A stretch of 64,000 nt of DNA from Sinohyriopsis cumingii (GCA_028554795.2 CM068835.1:28956311-29020310), one strand, 5' to 3'. Positions 18,525 to 27,685 are shown, counted from the stretch's first letter. Notes: generated by a model from the letters alone, not told the origin. Numbers and translations are program-made.

Positions 18525-19085
18525 TTAAGCAATCAACTTTAACTGCCTTAAGCCTTTGCCACGGCCGAGGCCTACTTCTGATGATGATGATGATTGGGTT
18601 GAAATCACTAAGGGTGGTACGATAGGCTTAGTCACAGGGTTGGCGTGTTTAGCTCAGGAAGGTCGTATTCTCTTCGGTCGTAATAAAGAAGTCTGATACA
18701 TTTGTTTCAGACTTCTTAACTCCGCTAAAATGTCCAACAGTACCGTAGCCGTTTGATTTTCACCCTCTTGTTTCTTTGCTGCTACTTCTTCTTGTTGTTG
18801 TTTTTTTCTTGCCTCTTCTTGTTGCTGTTGCTGTTGCTGTAGGAGAAAAGCTTGTTCCGCTTCCTTTTGTCGTTGCATAAATTTCTCCAATTCTTCTTTC
18901 TGTCTCTGTCTAAAATTCTCCACTTGCGGTAATGAAGAATGAGACGAAGGTTCCGGAACAAATTCTTGCGAGGTAAGAAAATCCACAAAATCCCAATGTA
19001 TCTCTTCTGAAAGTAAGTCCGGGTTCCCTTGGGCGGTCTCCACTGCTGGTGCACCCCAATGGATCGTTTTCTGAGTTTCCGTCAT
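18525..19085 (-). pseudogene. Q-rich coiled-coil protein, truncated by TGA (element 1)
   Basis: Starts at 19085 (MTETQKTIHWGAPAVET). A coiled coil (about 70-110) with a glutamine tract and EEARKK/EEVAAKK repeats is followed by a leucine-rich helix (VLLDILAELRSLKQMYQ). A TGA at 18654-18656 ends the product at 143 residues, but the same frame continues for about 43 codons to TAA at 18525-18527, with GLGRGKGLRQLKLI near the end, 21 nt before the stem-loop. At that codon element 2 has CGA, so this is probably CGA to TGA decay. The GRGKG string recalls H2A/H4 tails but may be chance. Divergent from the Arg-rich gene through a histone-like promoter. Function unknown. Confidence 0.7.
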
Positions 19086-19304
19086 GTTGAATCACTGTCG
19101 CATAAATTGACAGCACACAGGCGCTAGCGAATCTATATAGACCACATGACGTCAAAGACTGCTCTCTTCGGATTGGATGCGGACTGACTGAATTTTGTAA
19201 CGCGTGTTCGGATTGGTGAATGGACTCAATCCGTTTCAATCCTTCCTCTACCTATAAATAAGCGCAGTTCACTGCATTGATTCACCTGTTCTCGTCGCCT
19301 CACG
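19086..19304. promoter_or_regulatory. Histone-like divergent promoter (element 1)
   Basis: Contains a minus-facing TATA box (CTATATAG, 19133-19140), a perfect CRE/ATF palindrome TGACGTCA (19147-19154), two inverted CCAAT boxes in CGGATTGG (19172-19176 and 19212-19216) and a plus-facing TATAAATA (19253-19260). All are conserved in element 2. The set resembles divergent histone gene promoters. Confidence 0.8.
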
Positions 19305-19535
19305 ATGTGGACCACAGTTGAATCGTCCACCCTTGTGTCTTCCATGATGTTTAGGACGGACATGCTCATGTATGTCCGGTCCAAGTTGACTGTTGTTGAT
19401 AGGACAGATACTAGTCTATGGATGAGAAGAGTTTACATAGAAAGACAAGGATGCCTCAAGAGGGTACTTGTGTATGGACCTGCAGTTAGAAGGAGTTTAA
19501 GAAGAAGAAGATGTGACAGATGCCGTCTATGTTAA
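19305..19535 (+). CDS. Small Arg-rich protein with histone-type 3' end (element 1)
   Basis: 76 residues from ATG 19305 (MWTTVESSTLVSSMMFRTDM). A globular-looking first half with alternating hydrophobics leads to an arginine-rich end (RRSLRRRRCDRCRLC). Family not recognised. The counterpart in element 2 has the same length class with about 70-75% identity and the same terminal LC, so the frame is selected rather than random. The TATA box lies 45 bp upstream. The stop codon sits inside a palindromic hairpin, and a perfect histone 3' stem-loop follows 24 nt later. It could be a small DNA-binding or packaging protein (inference from charge). Confidence 0.72.
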   Translation: MWTTVESSTLVSSMMFRTDMLMYVRSKLTVVDRTDTSLWMRRVYIERQGCLKRVLVYGPAVRRSLRRRRCDRCRLC

Positions 19536-19550
19536 TATTAATATTAACAT
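19529..19550 (+). promoter_or_regulatory. Palindromic hairpin over the stop codon (element 1)
   Basis: Stem ATGTTAATA, loop TTAA, stem TATTAACAT, overlapping the TAA stop. In element 2 (39898-39919) the innermost pair is G-C instead of A-T and the loop is AATA, so pairing is kept. Confidence 0.6.
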
Positions 19551-19554
19551 AAAC

Positions 19555-20067
19555 CCAAAGGCCCTTTTCAGGGCCACCCACATTTCTCGAAAAGAGATAG
19601 CCTTTCGATTGCCTACCCCTTTATAAAAAATTTAAAAAAAAAAAAAAAAAAATCCCATGTTCAATTCCCCTTGTCCCTAAAGTAGTTTTTTTTTTCTAAC
19701 ATGTTCAATTCCCCTTTGTCCCTAGACAAACCCAAACTCTATTCCCTTGTTCAATTCCCCTTGTCCCTAGACAGACCCAAACTCTATTCCCCATGTTCAA
19801 TTGCCTTTGTCCCTAGAATCGATATTTTTTTTCCATTGTTCGAATGCCTTTGACGCTAATCTCAATATTTCCTTTTTTTTTTCCTTTCTCCAATGTTAAA
19901 TTCCATTGACGCTAATCTTACCCAGGGTTTTTTGCCCATGTTAAATTTCCATTGACGCTAATCTCGCCCAGGGTGGTTAATGTTAAATTTCCATTGACGC
20001 TAATCTCGCCCAGGGGGTGTTTTTAATGCTAATTCCCATTGACGCTAATCTCACCCCTTTCACTACT
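19555..20067 (-). repeat. Element 1 right TIR
   Basis: Inverted copy of 2395-2901, with the stem-loop, poly-A/T stretch, and the TAGGGACAA and GATTAGCGTCAA iterons in reverse order. It ends CACTACT at 20067. Confidence 0.93.
19560..19575 (+). terminator. Histone-type 3' stem-loop after Arg-rich gene, element 1
   Basis: GGCCCTTTTCAGGGCC preceded by CCCAAA and followed by ACCCA, with CTCGAAAAGAGATAGCC about 12 nt downstream. This is the closest match in the window to the full animal histone 3' consensus. Confidence 0.9.
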
Positions 20068-20073
20068 TGCATC
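20068..20073. repeat. Element 1 target site duplication, right
   Basis: TGCATC, identical to 2389-2394. Confidence 0.92.
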
Positions 20074-22239
20074 AACTTCAGCATTGTATCTTCAGTGCAT
20101 AGACTTTAGGTATGAGTAATGCTATATTCTCAATTTTGTAATTTTGAAACATCACGGAAATAGTTAGCTGACGATAATATGACGTGCCTATGGCCATATT
20201 CTGACCACTCTGGAATTCTTACTGTTTCATTATTCGACCTACTTACCTAATATTGCACCATTTGATTTTCTGTGATTGTACCTGTCATTATAAACATTAG
20301 GTACATCATTTTGGGTGCATGCTAATACATGTCATTCAGTCAAATCTAAGTATCAGGTTCTTTGTGGTATTTGTTTTTATTCTTTACCGTCCAAAGTATT
20401 AATTCTTATTGTACATGCCAAGGTTTATATGTCTTTTCCTCTATCTTGGAAATAAATAATAAACTGTACTATATTCTATATAATAAATAAACTGTCCCCT
20501 ATTCTACCCAGACTGAGAAAGAATTACGCTGTACACCTTTTGACTTAAGAAAGAAAGATTTGAAACTTTTTAACATTAGTGTAAGACACATCTAAATATT
20601 AAAAATATTTTCATTTCAAATATAGTTAACGATTTCTCTTAATAATAACGGGAATATGGAAGGGAAGTAAACAGTAAGAAGATAATTGTTTCTTTCTTAT
20701 GGTTTATACCTTTGAGATGAGCATCCAATACTTTTTCTCTATATATGTCGTTGCAAAAAGGGAATGTGCAGTAAACCTTGCCGTTACATTCAAAATATCA
20801 TAAACAAATTTATTTTCTCATTAAAAACTTTTGCTATTCTCTACAAATCTTTTATATCTGAGCATATTTAAAACGATCCAGTGTTTGACATTCCAATACT
20901 TTCTTACTTTTCTAGTTGGAAAACTATTCTCCTCATCATACTGTATTCTCCTCATCATACTGTATTCTCCTCATCATACTGTATTCTCCCCATCATACTG
21001 TATTCTCCTCATCATACTGTATTCTCATCATCATACTGTATTCTCATCATCATACTGTATCTTTGTAGGGCTTTATATCACTTAATATTCCTCTAAATGC
21101 AACGCGTATGTCATCTCCATTTTTGTTTTCACTTTTAAGATGGCATATATTACTTTCAAGATATATTTGAATCAGATATTAAACTTTTCATATGGTTGGA
21201 TGACAATGATGTAAGCCCGACACTGACCAATTACGTGAAAAATATTTCTCAAGTGAAATTGTTTTGTAGAATGCTTATGGATCGAAAAAAATTCAGTTAC
21301 CATTTTATTAAAAACTTACTTTGTCAATTGTCTTTTTGTCCCGTTTAAGCTTGCTTTCACAATTGATTGACAGTTGCATAATCAATTTAGCTTGAATATG
21401 CTACACGAATTGTCAAAATTATTGTTTTTCTCTCTCTTGCTTTCCCTAGTTTACCTTTGGAGATATTCCACCTCACTCTTTAGACGATGCCACCACAACT
21501 GCAACGTCTGCCATTTTGAACGATGTAAAACCATGGAATATATTGTCCTTACATGCAAAATGACAGACATCAATTAACAATGTGAATTTTTATTTCAGCA
21601 ATTGGCAACATTTTACAAAATCCGTTCAAACGTGTTAATGATTTCTGCCAGATATTAACACTCCGCTGCTTAATTCAAGGACAACTGATCAATACAATTA
21701 GCCACCATGTTCTGTTTTAAAATACATTTTGTCTCCGTTAGTTATATCTCTGTTTATGTTTCATCGTTGTACAGCGATCTTGTGAAGTGTACAAGATTTT
21801 TAATTTGTGCTATAAATTTAACTTTACACAAATCTGTTTATGTACATGCAGTATGTAATTTATTCCTTCTTTGTCTCTATTATGGTCATCTCGCTACCTG
21901 GACTACCACAGCTTGTCAAAATCATCAAATGTAACATGTAAATTTATATCTTTTATGAAATATTGCAGATTATCTTATTTTGATGATTGAGATGACCAAT
22001 TAAACATGTATTTTGTACCAACTCGTTTTCACCATACTCTCATGACATCCATACGTATAAACAAATGTGTGTTATATCTTCATACCAGCATTGTAGTTTG
22101 TATGATAAACTCCTTAAATGTTTTGTATTATACCTCTAAAATTGCTAATGTGTTTCTGTTTAACTTTATGCTTATAACTATGCTGTGCTAAAATGTAAAG
22201 TCATGTTATTTTGTGATTTACACACGCTGTTGTTTCACA
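20074..22239. other. AT-rich spacer with short tandem repeats
   Basis: No supportable gene. At 20930-21060 there are about seven copies of a 19-bp unit (CCTCATCATACTGTATTCT, with TCATCATCATACTG variants); the open frame over it is repeat-driven. The rest is AT-rich with no recognised element. Confidence 0.6.
20930..21060. repeat. 19-bp tandem repeat
   Basis: Six to seven tandem copies of CCTCATCATACTGTATTCT with few substitutions. Confidence 0.85.
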
Positions 22240-23020
22240 TTCATTGTGATAGCTGTAAGATAACCAGGTTGTGGTCGGATTATAACAGAGCATTAATGAT
22301 GGTTAAAATAATACATTGTTTATTTATGAACGGTTCAGTGAAGAAGATTATGTTTGATTCGTGCGCCGACAAAATCCCAAAAATTTGATACTTAACAAAA
22401 TAGGCACGAACCTGATAATATATTGCGATTTGAATGAAATGTGAACTGATATGCAAAATTAACCCTAAATAGTAAAATGATACAGTGACTAACGATTCGA
22501 TACAGTGACTAACGATTCGAAGTGATTCCAGACAAACAATGGGGAAAAAATTATTCAAGTAAACATTGACAACTTCCGCACAAATAAATGATATAATTCA
22601 CTCAAAAATGAAATGTGACACGCTTTCACGCAAATAGTGAAATGTGAAGGGCTTTTACTCAAATAGAGCAATATGACGAGGCTTTCACTCAAAATGGTAA
22701 AATATGACAAGATTTCACTCAGATAGTGCAATATGATATGAAACATTGGAACATGTATCTTTTGGAGTCGAATACAAATTCGAAAGGTCTTCTCAGCCCC
22801 AAAACTCTGTCGAATAGTTGAGGAGCCACCACAAACGGTCTGCCCCTCCTGGTCTGCCGAAAGATTCGTAAAATCTTTTGTTCGCTGCAGACACGTTGGT
22901 CCGGAAGCCTTGGTTCTTCACCAAGTGATGACCTTTATCTTCTTGCGGGCCAACGTCACCACCGACTGCAGCACTCTGGGTATAACATAACCCAAATTAG
23001 CACCATCGCTAAACAACGCA
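22240..23020. repeat. Low-copy repeat, left part (interrupted by element 2)
   Basis: Diverged but collinear with 45230-46000: both contain a GTTTATTTAT(A/G)A block, then GAACCACCACAAATGG / GAGCCACCACAAACGG, CCGTTGGTCC / ACGTTGGTCC, GGGCCAACATCACCACCG / GGGCCAACGTCACCACCG, and AGATTAGCACCA / AAATTAGCACCA. A run of degenerate about 31-bp units (TTCACTCAAATAG type) lies at 22585-22735. Element 2 sits inside it. Nature unknown. Confidence 0.7.
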
Positions 23021-23026
23021 TACAAT
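23021..23026. repeat. Element 2 target site duplication, left
   Basis: TACAAT, repeated at 40247-40252. Confidence 0.93.
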
Positions 23027-23042
23027 AGTAGTTAAGTGGGGC

Positions 23043-23254
23043 ACTATACGTACAATGGAAATTAGCATTACGGAGACCCCTGGGTGAATATACGTACAAT
23101 GGAAATTTAACATGGCGAAAAATCGTGGGTTAATATACGTACAAGGGGAATTAACATGGGAAAAAATTGTGGGCCGATATACGTACAAGGGGAATTTAAC
23201 ATGGGAATAGAGTTTGGGGGTTGTTTAGGGACAAAGGGGAATTGAATATGGGAT
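23043..23254 (+). repeat. Iterons in element 2 left TIR
   Basis: Units of about 45 bp, each ATACGTACAA followed by a tail like GGGGAATTTAACATGGG. The tail is shared with element 1, but the core is different from GATTAGCGTCAA. Confidence 0.8.
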
Positions 23255-23328
23255 TTTTTTTTTAAAAAATTTTTTTTTAAAAAAGGGGTAGGCAATGGAA
23301 AGGCTATCTCTTTTCGAGAAATATGGCT

Positions 23329-23344
23329 GGCCCTGAAAAGGGCC
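23329..23344 (-). terminator. Histone-type 3' stem-loop after gene A, element 2
   Basis: GGCCCTTTTCAGGGCC on the minus strand, followed by AGCCA and CTCGAAAAGAGATAGCC; 32 nt after the gene A stop. Confidence 0.85.
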
Positions 23345-23375
23345 TTTGGGTTTTCTTCTTCTTCTTCTTCTGCTT

Positions 23376-23755
23376 CTAATTTCTTCTTTTCCTCCACCAA
23401 CTTCTTATTTTCTCTCCTACACTCTTTCTCTTCTTTTCTTTCTTTTTTTTCTCCTCCTCTTCTTTCTTCTTGTCTTCCTCATCTTCTTTCTTCCTCTTCT
23501 CATTTTCTTCTTCTTTTTCAATTTTTTCGTTCCATTTGCTTATTCTTATCCTTTCCTCTTCATCCTCCTTCTCCTCCTTTATCTCTTTCATTACACCACT
23601 AATCTTGTCCTTTACCTTTTTTAAGTTATTAATTTCCATCTTTACACGATGGGGACTATAGGAACAACCAGTCTTATCAACATCTGCTCCATCATTCCTA
23701 AGTTGTCTAAAACGTCTTGTAATGTTTGTATTTTGTCCACTTGGTTAGAAGCCAT
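23376..23755 (-). pseudogene. Gene A, frameshifted (element 2)
   Basis: Start ATG at 23755 (MASNQVDKIQTLQDVLDNLG). A 10-bp net deletion relative to element 1 near 23660 shifts the frame and gives a stop at the VKMEI position. The downstream coil (MEINNLKK to KIRSWWRKRRN) remains open from 23639. The coil repeats, the conserved basic WW tail and the stem-loop are kept. A product from the downstream ATG alone is possible but would lack the N-terminal domain. Confidence 0.7.
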
Positions 23756-24631
23756 CTTCTTTTTTTATTCTTTGCAGAATGGTTTGAACGACGAATACTG
23801 TGGGTTCTTATACTTAAAGCGCGTACGTGAAGGAAAACATCCCCCTAAAACGTAAAATTGATCTTAAATAGATCATGACCAAACAACGCGCGGACGTGAA
23901 GGAAAACATCCCCTACTTTTTCATTTCATATAATAAAACCCAAACTATACTTTCTCATTTCATATAATAAAAACCCAAACTATACTCTCCACATACGCTA
24001 AGAAACAATAAACAAAATCCATAATCTACTATCCTCACAATCGTACGTGAGCGCTTACAAAACCCAAACTATACTCTCCACATACGCTAAGAAACAATAA
24101 ACAAATCCATAATCTACTATTCACACAATCGTACGTGAGCGGGTACAAACACAAACACACAAACACAAACACACAAACACATACGCTAAGAAACAATAAA
24201 CAAAATCCATAATCTACTATCCACACAATCGTACGTGAGCGGTTACAAAACCCAAACTATATTCTCCACATACGCTAAGAACAATAAACAAATCCATAAT
24301 CTACTATCCACACAATCGTACGTGAGCGCTTACAAAACCCTAACTATACTCTCCACATACGCTAAGAAACAATAAACAAAATCCATAATCTACTATCCAC
24401 ACAATCGTACGTGAGCGCTTACAGAACCCTAACTATACTCTTCACCTACGCTAAGAAACAATAAAGAAACCCATAATCTACTATTCCCACAAACATACCT
24501 TAGCTCTTACAAGCACCAACACACAAACACATACCCTCACACTATCTTAAAAAAGAGTTAGTGTTTATATTCACACTACTCTACCTACACATTGGCAAAT
24601 TGATGGTTATTTCTTTTCTAGAGTATTGGGT
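23756..24631. other. Gene A promoter and expanded VNTR (element 2)
   Basis: Promoter motif copies near 23818-23846 and 23889-23914. About seven VNTR units follow (roughly 23925-24540) with CACAATCGTACGTGAGCG and TACGCTAAGAAACAATAAAC blocks, twice the number in element 1. The gene B downstream element follows. No coding region. Confidence 0.7.
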
Positions 24632-24647
24632 AGCCCTGAAAAGGGCT
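24632..24647 (-). terminator. Histone-type 3' stem-loop after gene B, element 2
   Basis: AGCCCTTTTCAGGGCT, then ACCCA and CTAGAAAAGAAATAACC on the minus strand; 35 nt after the stop. Confidence 0.87.
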
Positions 24648-24682
24648 GTTTTATTTTTGTTTGGAACTTCATGGACACCTGG

Positions 24683-25057
24683 TTAATGGTGGCACCTTCC
24701 AGGCCTGGCGCCGCATACACATCTTGTCCCCCAGTTACTTTTTACCTTTTTGGGGGAGAGAGCAGAGGCAGGATATGTCGCTTCAGAATCCCAATTTTCG
24801 CTCTCTGGGATTCTGAAATTTCTTCTTCTTCTCTCCTTTTCCTCCTCCTCCTCTTCTTTGTATCTTCTCTCCTCCTCTTTGTATCTTCTTTCCTCTTCTT
24901 TATATCTTCTCTCCTCCTCTTCTTTGTTTCTTCTTTCCTCCTCCTCTCTTATCCTTCCTTCCTCCACAATGGCTTCCGCGGCCAGTTCATTTAATATGCG
25001 CCTGGCATATTCCAGATGCACATGAAGTTCCAACAGTTTCTCCAGTCTCGTGTTCAT
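24683..25057 (-). CDS. Gene B: coiled-coil protein (element 2)
   Basis: 124 residues, intact. Same plan as in element 1: the MNTRLEKLLELHVHLEYARR helix, then RRYKEEE units with one unit fewer, then a tail with CVCGARPGRCHH. The ATG at 25057 is the equivalent of the downstream ATG chosen in element 1, which supports that start. TATA and promoter motif copies lie near 25113 and 25121-25146. Unknown function. Confidence 0.76.
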   Translation of the reverse strand: MNTRLEKLLELHVHLEYARRILNELAAEAIVEEGRIREEEERRNKEEEERRYKEEERRYKEEERRYKEEEEEEKERRRRNFRIPESENWDSEATYPASALSPKKVKSNWGTRCVCGARPGRCHH

Positions 25058-25517
25058 TTTTGGTGTTGATCAATCAACAAGGGTAGCTGGACTGCCGAAC
25101 GAGTTTCAATTTATAGTAAAAGCGCGGACGTGATGGAAAACATCCCCCTAAAAACATAAAATTGATCTTACCTAGATCATAACCAAAAAAAACAACAACG
25201 CGCGGACCTAAAAGAAACACTCACTCACTTTTTTATGCTACCCATCACTATTTTAAAATTTTTTATAAATCACTTCAATAGACTATCCGCATACGCAAAG
25301 CAATCCAATCTAACCCCAAATTTACACCTCAAACACCAAAAAAAAAAGACATCATTTTAATCTACTATCCATACCAACTTACTTAACCACTTACAAACAC
25401 AAACACACAAACACATACCCTCACATTTTTTTAAAAAAGAGTTAGTGTTTATTTTCACACTACTCTACCTACACACATTGGCAAATCGATTGTTATTTCT
25501 TTTCTAGAGTATTGGGT
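25058..25517. promoter_or_regulatory. Intergenic region B-C with gene B promoter (element 2)
   Basis: Promoter motif (about 25121-25146), a degenerate distal copy near 25199, degenerate VNTR relatives and the gene C downstream element. No coding region. Confidence 0.6.
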
Positions 25518-25533
25518 AGCCCTGAAAAGGGCT
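25518..25533 (-). terminator. Histone-type 3' stem-loop after gene C, element 2
   Basis: AGCCCTTTTCAGGGCT, then ACCCA and CTAGAAAAGAAATAAC on the minus strand; 29 nt after the gene C stop. Confidence 0.87.
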
Positions 25534-25562
25534 GTTTTTTTTGTTTTGCTATGGCATTCTTT

Positions 25563-25919
25563 TTAGTTTCTAAGAATGCGATGTCCTCTGAGGATAGACT
25601 TTCTGGCGATAGGTCTGCTTCTTCGGAAAGAGAAGAAGAACTCTTTGGTGTCGATACGACAATCGACAAAGCCTCTGTCAGCTTCAGGTTGCTGCTGCTG
25701 CTCTTGTTGTTGTTGTTGCTGCTGTCTCTGAAGTCTGTACTTCTCTGTCCATTCTTCTTTTTCCCTGTTCATTTCTTCTCTGAAGAGCTCTTCTATCAGG
25801 TCTTCAGTGATTTTTAACATTCTCACATTCTCTATTTCTTCTGGCTTCGGTATCAGACTGTGTCTGACCCTATGCAAATTCACGTAGGCTTCGTTGAGTT
25901 TAGCTAGTTTGGAGCACAT
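25563..25919 (-). CDS. Gene C: polyQ coiled-coil protein (element 2)
   Basis: 118 residues from ATG 25919 (MCSKLAKLNEAYVNL). The glutamine tract has a different length and interruption (Q7-E-Q4) from elements 1 and 3. The tail FFFSFRRSRPIARKSILRG is conserved. Promoter motif near 25986-26010. Function unknown. Confidence 0.76.
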   Translation of the reverse strand: MCSKLAKLNEAYVNLHRVRHSLIPKPEEIENVRMLKITEDLIEELFREEMNREKEEWTEKYRLQRQQQQQQQEQQQQPEADRGFVDCRIDTKEFFFSFRRSRPIARKSILRGHRILRN

Positions 25920-26309
25920 CTTCTTAGGAGGATGAGTCGACAATGGATGGTTAGACTGGACACAACCCGGTTCTTAAAGTCAATGCGCGGACGTGAAGGA
26001 AAACATCCCCCACACGGTTTTTGAGTCGCAACGTTTAGTGAGTGTCATGAGAGGGATAGCAAGAAATGAAAGAGCATCAATCCAACATTCTTATAGCTAA
26101 ACAAAAGACAAAGGCATTTTTTTCAAAACACAACATTTTTTATTCAAAAATCACTTAACACTAAACAACAACTCTAACATTTTTAACAATAATCCAACAA
26201 TATAACATCAAACAATTTTTTCAAAACACAACATTTTTTATTCAAAAATCACTTAACACTAAACAACAACAACTCTAACATTTTTTAACAATACTTCAAC
26301 ACTAAAAGT
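25920..26309. other. Gene C promoter and duplicated poly(A)-signal region (element 2)
   Basis: The gene C promoter motif is at 25986-26010. The AT-rich 3' UTR of the capsid transcript is tandemly duplicated (about 26116-26210 and 26216-26290), each copy with minus-strand AATAAA (26139-26144 and 26237-26242). Confidence 0.7.
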
Positions 26310-26345
26310 TTATCCACTAGGTAAAGAGGGATAACAGTCTTCCAT
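26310..26345 (-). pseudogene. Gene D remnant (element 2)
   Basis: Only the first 11 codons (MEDCYPSLPSG) remain before a TAA. The rest of gene D and the whole protease gene are deleted up to the 3' UTR, a larger deletion than in element 1 and with different breakpoints. Confidence 0.8.
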
Positions 26346-26350
26346 GGTTT

Positions 26351-27664
26351 CTAGTAATCTAGGATGACTTCTCTCAAACTGTTGATTTCTATGGTATTAT
26401 TGAATTCTGCATACAGGATGACGTTCACCGTTTCATCAGGGTCTCGGTCTTTAAACTGAATTTCCACACGAATCTGGCCGGATTTTATAGGGTGGAAATG
26501 TCCCTCGTCGCTGCCTTGGTCTGGAGTGAAATCGAAAGCCCACAAAGCGTAGCCTCCTGCATAATCCTCGTACGTAATACCGTGACTGGTATTGGTTCCT
26601 AACTGTCCGGTGGCTTCGTACAGGGACAAGTACGATCTCAAGTAATTCTTCTTGGTAAAGTCAGGTTCGAAAGGTCGGGTACACAAGGTCTTGCCATCGC
26701 GACTGACTTCGATTTTGGACACGCCAAAGTGTTGAAAGTAGAAAGGATTTTTTTCGGCAGCTCCGTTGAAGGCTGTATTCTCGACGATACCAACGATCAA
26801 ACGTTTGGGTAACTGTCCTTGGAACAGATGATCTTCGATCATGGATCGCTGTCCCTTGGGAATGGTGAAGGTTTTCACTTCCACGCGTCGTATGGGATAC
26901 TTGGCGGTCGTTCTGCTCAACGTCTGACTGATGTCGTTTCCCACTTTAGGTAACACTTCCACACGGCGTACGTAGAGTCTGGCTTCTAGGATTTTGGTTT
27001 TGTAACCGTCACTATCAGCCATCAAATGGAAAGCGGCACTGCTACGATTCAGTCTCAGGCGGACATCCACCCCGTTCAGCAAATACTTTTCTTGCAACCA
27101 CATGTCCAAATGCAAACGATCCATCAGTTCTAAACTTGTGTCGGCTCCCGTGATTCTCTTTCTTCGTTCTACAAATCCATCATTGTTGTCTTTCTTTTCA
27201 TCAGTTTCCAATATTTCAAACTTGGTAGGTTCGTCAGCTTCCCATACCACACAGGCATTGAGATGAGTGTTCTTGGCATCTATTCCGTACGTCAAGAGAT
27301 TTTCCAGGTAGGCACGATAAGGATAAGTATCCATGCTGCTACTGACCAGTTTGTTATTCAAGTACAAGTCCACTCCACTGAACAAGGAATGCATGAAATT
27401 GTTGACGGGAGCTACTGCTTCATCGTCTATAGCACCTCCAGTCTTATCTAGAATTTTGACTTTCAGGTACAAGTAACTGCTATTCAGATCGATGTAATCT
27501 TCGGGCTGTCCTTTGATTTCAAACTCGATGGGAGCGGAATCGGTCAGTGAGGAGACGGGGTGAAATTCCACCCACTGGGATTCTTGCATCGTCATCATCA
27601 TGGGGGGCATGGCAAACAGATCCAGTTCCGTCTTGGAACAAGCGCAAGATTCTCGGTGCATCAT
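26351..27664 (-). CDS. Major capsid protein, double jelly-roll (element 2)
   Basis: 437 residues, apparently intact; the reference copy in this window. ATG 27664 (MMHRESCACSKTELDLFAMP). Conserved blocks in order: SQWVEFHPVSSLTDSAPIEF (about 34-53), DYIDLNSSYLYLKVKI, VAPVNNFMHSLFSGVDLYLN, SSMDTYPYRAYLENLLTYG, LHLDMWLQEKYLLNGVDVRL, an RRVEV repeat pair flanking DISQTLSRTTAKYP, and the C-terminal FNNTIEINSLREVILDY. Family: Polinton/adintovirus hexon-like capsid, widely annotated as F54H12.2-like. It would form the shell of a virion with the penton protein. Same-strand neighbours are penton and basic minor proteins. Confidence 0.92.
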   Translation of the reverse strand: MMHRESCACSKTELDLFAMPPMMMTMQESQWVEFHPVSSLTDSAPIEFEIKGQPEDYIDLNSSYLYLKVKILDKTGGAIDDEAVAPVNNFMHSLFSGVDLYLNNKLVSSSMDTYPYRAYLENLLTYGIDAKNTHLNACVVWEADEPTKFEILETDEKKDNNDGFVERRKRITGADTSLELMDRLHLDMWLQEKYLLNGVDVRLRLNRSSAAFHLMADSDGYKTKILEARLYVRRVEVLPKVGNDISQTLSRTTAKYPIRRVEVKTFTIPKGQRSMIEDHLFQGQLPKRLIVGIVENTAFNGAAEKNPFYFQHFGVSKIEVSRDGKTLCTRPFEPDFTKKNYLRSYLSLYEATGQLGTNTSHGITYEDYAGGYALWAFDFTPDQGSDEGHFHPIKSGQIRVEIQFKDRDPDETVNVILYAEFNNTIEINSLREVILDY

Positions 27665-27685
27665 TTTTTTTTTTGGTCTCTTTTC

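Larger units (their letters stand above)
2395..20067 (-). mobile_element. Polinton/Maverick element 1
   Basis: A complete 17,673-bp element bounded by TIRs that begin AGTAGTGAAAGGGG and by the duplication TGCATC. Most genes read right to left: three small coiled-coil genes, the capsid cluster, integrase, accessory basic proteins, packaging ATPase and polymerase. Two plus-strand genes (zinc-knuckle and Arg-rich) lie near the right end. The terminal AG...CT and the 6-bp duplication fit the Polinton integrase. Several core genes are broken (capsid, penton, polymerase, protease remnant), so it cannot be autonomous. Its interior is very close to element 2, but its terminal repeats belong to a different sequence class. 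Confidence 0.96.
23027..23350 (+). repeat. Element 2 left TIR
   Basis: 324 bp, inverted at 39923-40246. It holds four iterons with the core ATACGTACAA, one with TTAGGGACAA, a poly-T/A stretch and the histone-type stem-loop. Confidence 0.95.

Noticed and set aside
18525..19535. Captured host histone genes
   Set aside because: Neither product has a histone fold or recognisable histone similarity. Only the control signals resemble histone genes.
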